Assembly: GCA_964007475.1 (NCBI GenBank)
Contig: OZ023274.1
Span: 100,387,322 to 100,451,321, forward strand
Source of the DNA: Hybos culiciformis
Lineage: Eukaryota; Arthropoda; Insecta; Diptera; Hybotidae
Length of the DNA stretch: 64,000 nt
Reading direction: 5' to 3'
Position numbers and translations under genes: made by a program
The notes under the pieces: model-generated
The model's database searches: none
Seen by the model: the letters and a program-made list of their open reading frames with translations, nothing else
What the model was told of the DNA's origin: nothing
In this document: in pieces, positions 42,601-54,600 of the stretch
Numbering within the stretch: the stretch's first letter is position 1
Layout of the letters: the number at the start of each line of letters is the position of its first letter

Positions 42601-45600
42601 CCCAATAAAAAAAATTTATAATGTTACATTTAAAATGTCTTAGCGTTACGAAATTCCTTATCCAATTTAAAATGAATTGGTACCACAATAATCCTGAATA
42701 AATTACAACATTGTGCTTAAATCTTAAATAACGTTTTCTTGCGATAAATTTTCGAACAGCTGATTGAATAATTACTATAGATTTTTGTTTTTTATTTGTT
42801 AACATTTGTTCCAAAAATGCAATTTCACCAGCTCTTAAAAATATTAAAGTTCGACCAAAACGATACTTTTCTGGTTCCGTTATCCATTTTTGAAGTATTT
42901 TTTTAGAGATTGATTTTTCATCATTTTCTTCATTACAATCTTCTTTGTGCAGCAATTTATAGCGATTATAAAAATCTATATTTAAAAATAGTTTAAATTT
43001 TTGAATCTAGTTTTTGAAGTACATATTCTAAAATAGATTTAAATAGAAAAATGTGACTCTACAAATAAAGAAAAATTTATTAGTATAAATTTTAAAATGG
43101 ATAAAATAATTGACTTTTAAAATATATTAATAAGAACTCTCAACCATTTTAATTAAATAACCGGAAAGTTCAAGAAACTGAACTTTTAAGAGTCACATTT
43201 AATCTTGATACATTTTAATTAAAGTATTATATTTATATTTTTTGTTTATAGACCTGTATATGAACAGCGAGTTGGATAACTTTGAGCTGAAATTCGAATT
43301 GTTTCAAGAATACCACAGGCTCTTAATTGTTGGACAATTCTTTTGCTATCCCATTTAAAAGGAGTTTTATCATCATTAGGTATAATACATCGAACATAAT
43401 GTGGCATTGTGTTGTTTAAATTCGCTATCAATGAATTTAAACTTTCTCGAAATTGAGATCCAACTGTTTTTTTACGTTGTATTTGATTATCATCGAATGT
43501 CTCAAATGAATGTTCCCGAAATTGAGATGTAACATTTTTTCGAAGCATTGTTTGATAATCATCAGTTTCAAAAAATTGCATTAATTTTTTACATATTTCA
43601 AGTTTAGATTCTCTTATAACTTCTATTAATTCTGGTGAAATAGTATCCCGATTTTTTTCCAAAAAATTCATTGCATTATATTCAACGACGCCAGAAAAAT
43701 GTTCAATGTAAAAATGCTTTTTACCAAATTTTGGTTTCACAAAATGTGCATACCTTTCGTCACATTGTTCAATTAATTTTTCAACCCATGATTTATCAGA
43801 TCCCTTTGGTATTTTGCATTCTTCATCGAGTAAATCTAAAATTCCTATTCTCGATTCAATTAAATTTATACATGGTTCATTGTCATAAAATTCAATCATT
43901 TCCCATGGTATTCCTTCTTTTAAATAATCTATTTGCTCAAGTTTAAAAACATATTGAATAAATTGTTGTTGTAATTTTTCATTAGCATAATTTATGCAAA
44001 ATTGTTCAAATGAATTCAATTCAAATGTTTCGAATCCGTAAATGTCAAGAACTCCGATAAAAATAGGGACTTCATTTTTACTGAAAAATTTAACATTTTA
44101 AATTTTTATTTATTCTAATTTCATGAACCTTATGAAAAATAGTCAAGAGCGTCCTCTTCCTTGAAAATTACTAATTTTGTAATTCTTATCAAAATATAAA
44201 TTAATATAATGTTGGGGCTACACAAAATTCAATTGCATTTGGTATTCGTCAGCCATAGCTTAACAAAAAAAATATTAACTATATGTCAAATATCTATTAC
44301 TTATTCTAACAAAAAATAAGAAATTCTAGAGAGTTTCTAAAAGAGCATTCATTGTTCAAAATATACTGGTTAACAATTTAAAAGGGAAATATAGTGGTTA
44401 ACAATTTGAAATTGTAATTTAATTTCGGAAAGTAGATACAATATACCTAGTTTCTCCTAATGCTTTATGTAGTCCAGGAAATCGACACTGTTTTTCAACA
44501 TTCAATAAATTCATTTTTATTATCTAATCTAAAAATTAAAAAAAATTGCTTTAAGACTTTTCACGAAATATAATCGGGAAAAAAACGAAAATGTATTACA
44601 ATAGTAGGTCATATGTGTATAAAAAATATTTTTAAATACTTATTTTATTTAAAATTTAAAACGATTCTAAAGAAAACGTGGATTGGTAATATGCGGACTA
44701 CATTGACCACGGTATTTATTGAAACTACTTTATCGCTTTATGGTCAACTGAATTTTTTTCCAGAATAAGATATTTTTGAGAATTATTAAACTAAATACAG
44801 TATTATGGTTTTATTTATATTTGTTGTTTTAATTAGTGAAAAAATAATTCTATTTACCTACTATAGCTTAGAAGTTCGTTAATACTTGTAACTATGTAAT
44901 GGAACAATTTTTCATATAAATATTTAGCTAAGGCATCTTTTCTAGCTTCAGCTGAGAAAATATTATTTGGTATCAATACATTTTCAGATTTTGATTTAAT
45001 TTGTCTACTGATAAGCCAATGTCGAAGTGTTTCTTTGTCAATCTGAAGTAAATCACTCATTGAACTTAGACTCACATCATTGAATTTAATATCACAAACA
45101 TTTGATTCTGCTTCGTGTGAAAGTTTCTTATTTATAAATTTTATATTTCCTAAATGTAAAATTCCAGAAAGTACTTTAAATATTTCAACGATTTCATTTT
45201 GCGAATAACCTAAAAATTAAAAATTTTTGAATAGGATTTCGGAAATTTAAAAATTTTCATACGAATTGGTCAGATGTGGATAATTTGTATAGGTACTTTG
45301 AAATTTTTCTAAAGAACTTTACAATAACGAATAAAGGTTTTGGAAAATCTCGATTGCGATTCTACGAAAATAGACATATTAATTCATTAATTTTATATTT
45401 TGTAGGTAAGTTGCTAAAGGTGATAATAATTCAACTGCCTTATTCTTAAAATTTGACATTTATAAAACATTTTTTTCCTTTGGATATGTTCTGTTGAAAC
45501 GCTCTTTAAGACTTTTTGGCTGAGAAAATTGTTCTTTTTATCAATCGGGAATTTTCAGTTACAGAATAAGCAAAAGAAATAACAATAAATGTTTGTCTTG

Positions 45601-48600
45601 CCTAAAATTTGCAAAGTATTTAAAGTTTCTTTGAATTGCTCAAAATCCGAAACATCAGTAACTGCCTCTGCATGTTCAATATTCAGATATTTGAATTCTT
45701 CTGCTTCAGTTAATTGCAAATCTGGAAATAAGGAACGACCACTACACAGTTGATAAAAAATATGATAATTTCTTTCTCTCCTAGCATGATAAACTACCCG
45801 AGATTTTTCTAATAAATATGTTTCCATTGGAGCTCCAACTAATTGCATAGCATGCCCATTACTTTTAAATATTAATTTTGTAAACTTTCCGAAACGAGAA
45901 CTATTATCATTTCTTTTTGTTTTGGCGTTTCCAAATGCTTCCATTATTGGACTGCACGCCAATACTTTTTTTTCAATTTTTGATTCAGTTTCACTGCCAG
46001 AAACCATTGCAAAATACCTCATTGCATATTTTGCTGTAACTGTTTTTCCAGCTCCAGATTCTCCCGATATTATAATACTTATATTTGTTTTTTTTAGCTC
46101 TAACTTTGAATATGCTTCTTCCGCCACCGCAAATATATGTGGATCTAAATTATTTTTTTGTTTACTATTTCGATAATTTGTCATGAATTCAATTCCATAA
46201 ATTGATAAATTATAATATGGATTTATTGCAACAAGAATTATCCCACAATTTGTGTAAATGATATGTTTCTCACAAAATCTAACTTTAAGATTATGAAGAA
46301 CAGCTGGCTCATGTAAATATGATAACGATACGAGATTCTTCTCACCATCTAAAATTTCGGGATTGCATAGCGGTGGTAATGCGTTTTCATTTTTTATCGG
46401 TAAGATATAATTTAAGCCAGATATTGGATTTTTAATTTGTAATTTTGTATCACTCAATTTATAATTTTGATTTACAACAAAAATTTCCCATATGTTCTCT
46501 CTACTAGGAACCCAAATTTTTGCTCCTTTGACATAAAGTATTTCTTCTGATTTTGGTTTTGACATTCTTTAAATTTTGTTTGCCCTAGTGTCGTCCAAAT
46601 TAAATAAAAATTTTTACAAATTAATTTTTAATTTTTTTTTAAATTTTGATTTAAAAGAAATGAAAAATAATTTAATTTTCAAATGATTGAACACTTTGTT
46701 TTCATCATTGAAAAAAAATGATTAAAAGCGATGTACATGTATATAAATATTTATGTATCAATTTATGTATCTATGTTAAGCAATGTATGATTGTTACTTA
46801 TGATGTTATTGGATTACCAAATGTAATATCGATATATTACTTATTAAAATCTAGCCTTTTGAGGTACGCAAAACCAAATACCGCACTTCTTCTGTAAAAT
46901 AATTTCTGGTAATTGTAGAAGAGCTACTAAATCTATAAACAAATCTATTGACATAAACTAATTCAACTTTATTGAAATTTCATAATTGCATTGAAAAAAA
47001 AAAACTTTTTCAGTTATTTCATTTTCTTAATTTAATTTTTATTTATAGATTCCATTCTAAACATGTAACTTATATATCTTTTGCCTTAATTACGTTTAAA
47101 TTATAAACTAGATACTGGAAATATTTAATTAATTTGATGCCTTTTTTATAATAACAATAAAAAGATTTATTTCAGCCATTATTGATATTCAATAAATTTG
47201 TGAAAAAACGTTCATAAGCGTACAAATGGGTGCAATCAAGAAAATTGTAGGATGAGTAAACATTCTATTACGCTTACGGCTTTATTTAATTATTTGTTAA
47301 TTTCGATTATTGTTATATCTTCTCTATAAAAATTTATTTGTTCATGTTGTTTGTTTCCATATTTTAATTTTTTATTTTCTTTGATAATAATTAACTTTGG
47401 GATTATTGAATTGATTTTATAGTAGGTACATGAATCTATTTTTCATATAAAGCCTGAAATCGGTTACAAATTATTGCGTAACAAAATATACCTAATACGT
47501 ACAAATTGAAAAATGGAAAATCGTTTAGACTGAAATTCATAATTTTCACTGAGGAACAGATACTTATATTACGTAGTATTAGTACTTAGATTTGATTAAG
47601 CAGGCGGTGATTTCCCAGACTTCTCATTGCACTTATGCCTATTGGCCCATTGTACTTATAATAATGTATGTAAATTATAAAAATAATCATTACTTACAAT
47701 TCTTATTCTATTTTTAATCATTTATATCTGTGATTTATATACTTAGTTAATTCAAAACATTTTTTTGTAAAAATTTATTTCATTTGGTATTTTTTTTTTT
47801 AAATTTTCAATATTTACTTCTAATTTATTTGAATTTCCTTGACATTCAGAAAGAGAACTAAATTTCTGTGAAAAGCGATTTAAAAAATTTTTGAAAATGT
47901 AATTTAAAACAAAAAAAAAAATATACACTTTCAACGCTTATTTTTCTGATAAATATAAAATAAAATTTTTAGTTGAAATTTATCTTCACAATATCGTTAA
48001 AGTGAACGATAACATCCGTAAAAATTACGATATTTCAATAAACATAATTTAAAAAAAAAAATTTCTTCTTTTTTATTAAAGTTTTTGGCATTTGTTTACA
48101 TACATAAGTCAAGGTCACAAATTTTCCACTAACAAATAAATAATAACAAACTATAATATACAATAGAAAAAAAATCACATTCACAATTCAATAATTTTAA
48201 TTATTTTTTGAATTTATCGTAAACATATTGAATTCCTTTGTTAAATAAATTTCCCTACAAAAAAATTATTTAAAATTAAAAACCAACATATTTTCAGTAC
48301 GAAAAATTTTACATTTTTAATTTTAAAAAATAAATATGTAGTGGTATTCTCTAACACAATTTTTTTAAATTAAATTATTACAAAATTAAGTCAAATAAAT
48401 TACAATTTTTTTTTGTTTTTTCTTCATTAATAAAATTAAAAATGTAAAATATAAACATGATTAAAAAATAAATAAAAAATCCATATTTGATTTTATTCAT
48501 TAATTTATTCAAATTCATCGTTACCTCATTCTGGAAATTCTCTTGAAATTTAGAATTATCAAAATCTAAACTATTATTTTGACGACGACGATCATTTTTT

Positions 48601-51600
48601 AAATCAATTTTTGTTAAGCATTCTTCAGAGGATGAATTTGATTCATAATTTTGATTATTATTTTTCATATAATAAATTTTAGTACATTTTGGTTTTGATG
48701 GCGAAACTAAACTTGTATCACTATTAATAAAAATATCAAAATTATAATTTTCTTTTCCGTAACAAAACAAAATCAAGTATGTACATATTTACTTTCAAAT
48801 GTGAGAAAAAAAATTATTTCTGCAAATCAAATGAGAGGATGAACATAATATTACCGAGGTAGATAGTCGGTAGATTATAGGAAATTACAAAATAGGAATT
48901 ATAGGAAAACACCCAATAAAGAAAATTAGGTATTATAGATATTTGAAAATAAGGATTTATTTAAAAAATGTACGCGCCCAACAACATCCACTCAAGTCAT
49001 TCACTTTTCTCATCTTACTCAAGAACTCATAAAATTCACATTAATCGATATTACGATATTAATAGATAGATCTTTAATTTTTAAAAACAAGTTAAATTAA
49101 TCTACATGCCTGTTAGATGAACGAAGACCGGAATATGAATCTTCACAGCTAGTGAAAAAACCGGGAATCAAATTCAAATTGGAAGTTGGATTTCGATTTC
49201 GATTTAATTGAAAACTTATATTTTTGTTTTGTCCCGAATTTTGATTAATCCATTTCGAAAATGTATTCTGTTGCTCATTATTTGGAATTTTTGTCCGAAT
49301 AGAGTTCAAACCGAAACAAATTTTCTCTTTAACTTTATATTCCTGATTTATCTGGGAATTCATTGCATATTTTTTCCCACAAAATAATGGATTTAATAAA
49401 TTATTTTGATTTTGGTTTTGATTAATTGAATGTAACGTTCTATTCTGATCAAGTTCTGCAGCACGCTGTTTTAAAATAAAAGTATTTAGCTTACAACCTC
49501 GTATCTTTTCAAGTTCTTTTAATAAAGAATCTTTTTGGTGGCCTTGCTCTTTAAGTTTTTCTCCCAAAGCTTCGATTTGTTGAGAAAAATATGTTAACAA
49601 CTTTCTATTTTTAAAAATTGTTGACTGAAAAAATAAAATTACATATTTTTTATTCCTACAATAAATTTCAAAAACTAAAATAAATAAGAAAAAGCAACTT
49701 AAAAATTGTCGAATGTTGATATCTTAAAACATTATTTAATCTTAAATTATCAAAAATTCTGAGAATGGAGAGCGGGATGTTTGAGTTTTGACTTATATAA
49801 TAGTAATTCAAATAGTGAATAAATTATATTTTTAAAATAAATTTCTTATTTTGAATTTATTTTTTTGTTGTCTCGCTGATCTACATGTACCAATTTATTT
49901 GCTTCCTTAGGAACCTTAGAAAAAAAAGTGTTGTTTCAATGTTTCGACTTTAATCCAACAAAAAAAAATAAATTCAAAATCATTAAAATATCAGCTATAT
50001 AACAACATTAATTCTTATTATATTTCTCTATGTTTCGAGGTATAAAATAAAGAATTTGAAATTCCCGTGACACGAAAATTTCGGAAAATTGGAAAAAATT
50101 CTAATTATTTTAAAGTTTCATCTTACTTGCATCTCTGCAAGAGATTTCTTTAATTCATTCATTTCTTTTATGTGATCTTCTGAAAGCTTCCGCTCCTCAC
50201 TTAAATCATCTTCTAGTTCTTTAACAGTTTTCATGAATTTTTCATTTTCAGATTTGATAATTTCATTACTTTCTTTTAATTTTAATTGTCTCGAATGTTC
50301 AGTTTTAAGGTCATATAATTTACGCTAAATTTGAAAAATAGAATTTAAAAGGTTAATACAGCAGTTGAATCAAAACATAATCAATCTAGATTTTAATATA
50401 ATTTATAATTATTTAATTTAATGAATATATGTAATATCTGAAATAAGCAAGAAATGTGAGAATACACAGATTCAAACATTCTCAGTTAAGAGTTTCTTCT
50501 TTAGATAAACTCAAGACCATTCTTATGACTCACTGTCGATATAATTACTGCACTTTTTACTTACGTTGATATATAAAAATAAGATTTATCTGAATAGAAC
50601 CACATAAATTTAACAAACATTTTTTTTTTTTAAATAAAAACAACAAAATTTTTAAATATTTTTCATTCCACTTGGAAACACAATTATAATATTGAAACCA
50701 GAAAGATTTCACTGAAATAACTAAAACGTTTTTTTTTTAATATACAATAACTTACCTCTGTTGTTGACAGATCAATATCTTTGCTTTCTAATTGTTCTTG
50801 TAATTCGGCATTATCAAATTCAATTTTTTTTATTTCATTTTTCATTTCATCAATAAATTTATCTTTTTCTTCAATTTCATTCTCCAGATCACTTATTTTA
50901 TGTGAAATGCCATTATTTTTTTGTTCGTACTGTTTGATAATGCCCTCTAATTCACGCACCTAGTTATTAAGAAAGTAAAATAATTCTAGTATTCTATTAA
51001 AAGACTATTTTTTTTATTTAATTTGCTCCCTCTCATAATTTAGATTATCTAATAAAAAAAAATTTAGTTACCTTTTGTAATGCTTCTAAATCATTTGTTT
51101 TTACATCAGAATGACCTAATAAATCATTTATGAAACTAGCATCGCCAGCATCATGAATAATATTGTGATTAACTTTTTCAGTCTCAATTTCTAGCATTTG
51201 AATTCGCTGTTGTAATTCGTCAATAATTTCTTGATTTTTTTTTTCTGATTGTTTTTGAATATTTTCCATGTGGGTCAATGCTTGTGCCGCTTCCATTAAC
51301 AGTGATTGCTTATCCTCCAATTCTTTTTGTATAATTTCCGTTTCCACCTTAAAAACAAAAACAAAAAAAAAAATAAATTTTCAAAGGAAATATAAAATTT
51401 TTTTTTTTAATTTTATGTCTTAACAAGGTTCAATAATTTTAAAATATTTTGTATAAGTTTTCTTATTGCCATTTATTTAAAAAAAAAAATATAGTTCGAT
51501 ATTTTTTTAATTTAAGAACGACCTTAAAATTTATGACAACATTTTTCTAAATTATTTAAAGCAAGAATTCAAAAACAATGAAAAAATTAAGTCATAACTA

Positions 51601-54600
51601 TGGAGACTATTAATTTAGTACAAAGTAATTTGATCATCATGGAAAGAAAAATTTATTGATAATCATCAACAATTTATAATTTGAATAATGAATGTCCTGA
51701 TCAGGAAGCCAGAAACTTTTTTTTCAACTGATTGATATTTTTGCTTGTAAATATGACTTTATAAAATAAATAGTAATTATAAGAATTTCGGGTAGCAAAT
51801 TCATCAAGCAAATTAGGATAATCAAAGCACAAAATATTTCTTTTAAAATTTAAGATATAATGAGTTTTTTTGAAAATATTTTTGAAAAAAATAAAAAGTA
51901 GGTATATATTCAATTTCTTATGGAATGAAACAAAATTTTTTATGTATCTATACACTACACAAAAATATACATTGTATAATAGTAATTTAAAAATCTTTTT
52001 ATTACAAGATGTCTAAAAAAATTATATTTAAAAAAGATGAAAATAAATGTTAAAAAAATAATTAATTGTTATAAAAAAACTAATTAACAATTTTAAAATC
52101 TTACTTTATTATCAATATATTGTTTCATTAGTGACTCTTGACCATCATTCGTATTATAATTTGGTAATTTTTCTTCCAAAAAATAAATTCGTAACTTCAG
52201 ATTAAAATTTTCCTTTTTTAATGAAGCCATCTGCTCTTCAAATTCTCTAACAGAACGACCTTGCCCAATAGGTGATGTAGCACCATTATGGTTTAAACTA
52301 CTTAAACATGGAGAGCGATAACCATCTAAAAATAAAACAAAATAAAATAATTTTTATTCTTAATAGATTAAAAAATATATTAATTTTTTAAACCAATATA
52401 TCTGAACGGTGAAAATTGATTAAAAACGTAATTTAAAAAAAATCAAATAAAATTAGTTCCAAATTGAAATCAAAATGCCAATTAATTCTGCTATAAAAAT
52501 TAATAAAAATACATCTTTCAAAAAAAATATCATAAGTATCACAATTTTTTTTTAAGATTTGATGAAACGAGGCTTTTGTAAGGCATTCGTAAAATTTAAT
52601 ACCATTATTTTTGTTTTGAGTCACAGAAACTTCAAATTTTGATTTCAATTGTTTTGTAAATGGGCTAGTCAATAAATTCATACTCATGATTCTCCCGAGA
52701 TTATCCGATTATTTTAAAAAAAGTTAAAACACAAACTATTTTTTGACAAATTAAAATTATTGTTGATTTTGATGAAGAATTTTTAATTTTTCGGCTTATG
52801 AAATATATTATTCAAAATAAATGTTTTTTTTTTTTATGTTAATCTTTCAAATTTGATTAATTTCACTTGGAAAATTTTATTTTATTTTATTTTAACGCTT
52901 TACTTCACCCAAAAGATAACCCTTAATCCTTCAAGTGTCCAAGCATAATTATTGAGTTACTATTATGCTAATTGGGAGTATGAAATTTTTATTTGATTAA
53001 AAAATGTTAAAACAACAATTTCAAAATAAACGTTATTTTGTTATTTATAATGTAAAAAATTGGTGAATTTAAAAAAAAAATGCAATACAAACAATAAATT
53101 TATTTTAAAAATATCGTTTTGCTTGCTGATTAATAATTTTTTTTTTTTAATTAATGGCGCCTTTTCATCTGATATTTTTTGATTTTCATAGACATTCAAA
53201 AATAAAATTCACAAATTTTATTTTTTTGGCAGAAAATCAAAATTTATATAAAGTGCGCTAAAAATAATTTGAAATATTGCCATCATAGTTGTTTGATTTC
53301 AAAACAAGTAAATAAAGTTCTAAAAAAAAGGAAACAAAAATGTCAAAGTTTCATACACAATATCACAAAATAATATATTTTACAGGTAATGTATACGTAT
53401 GTAAAAATTTTTAAAAATTTTTCCATTTTGATAAAATTAGCGTAGATATTTGGAAAAATAAGGAATAAAATATTAATTCTATAAGACTTTTCTTCTTTTT
53501 TGCTTTTTTAAATTGAATTATACAAGATTATCAAAAGTTAATAATTTTACTTTCTACACAATATATTTAATTTTCAGGCATTTTTCAGTTTTTGTTTTAT
53601 GTACCTACACATTTATAAGTACATGTAAAATAAAGATAAATTTTTTTTTTTTTTAAGATATTCATAGATATGCGTACTGCTGCATCATTCGTTAAAATTT
53701 TCAAAGTTTTCCGTACATGATGATAATACGTTTAGCCTCAGTTAATTAAGTAAAGTAAAAAAATACAACTCTTCAGAAAATGATTTTTGACTTTTTTAAT
53801 GGCAGAGATATAGAACCTGAAAAAATTCCAAACAATCTTTTGAGACCTAAAAGAATTTTCAATGTAATTGATGCTAATTCTACCGAATCAAATGAATTCA
53901 TCATCTTGACATAAATCATCATAAACGAAATTGTTTACTTAATAAGAAACAATTCAACGACAATTAATTTATTGGGAAAGTCGATATAAGAGTTTGAAAC
54001 TATACTACAAGTGAAATCATAGTTCCCACAAAGACATCATATAGCAAGCACTATCCGTTCAAAACAATCATCCCTTAAATGGGAACCCCCCATTATCCAG
54101 TATTTTAAAATCCAGATAAACACCAACATATTTTTTATCCACTACAACTTTCAATCCCCTGTGCCACGCTTCTACCGAATTTTGTATTTTAGGGAAATTT
54201 GCTTCGGACGCATCAAAAACTGTCCAAAAATTAATTCTATATCTGGGATTCCGGTTCTTTCCTGTAGATGAAATGTAAGTGCTTTCAAACCATTTTGCTA
54301 TTTTTTGAAAATATTTATCGTAATAGCTTCGTTTTAATAGCTGAAAATATTCTGAAACTTCGTCAGAAGGCACAAAAGAAATGCTCTTCAGCATACGAAC
54401 ATGCAGACTAAAAATTTCGTCATTTCCGTATTTTGAGACCAATTTTAATTTTTGGACTTTGCGCCAAATATTTTGGCCAAAATGAAAGAGGCAACCTTTA
54501 TATTCTGTGTCCGGTAAAAACATTTTGGCCGCATTAACAATAGCCTTTTCAAAATCATATTCATATTCAACAGCGAGTTTAAACAATTCATAAAAAAAAT

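Noticed and set aside
42530..46565. Myosin exons as part of the centrosomin protein
   Set aside because: They have their own ATG and stop and a complete motor, and cnn exons 8 and 9 join in phase without them.
49448..49530. Possible mini-intron in cnn exon 7 (TTGTAAGC to AAACAG)
   Set aside because: Only about 29 bases, below any workable intron length, and the frame is open through it.
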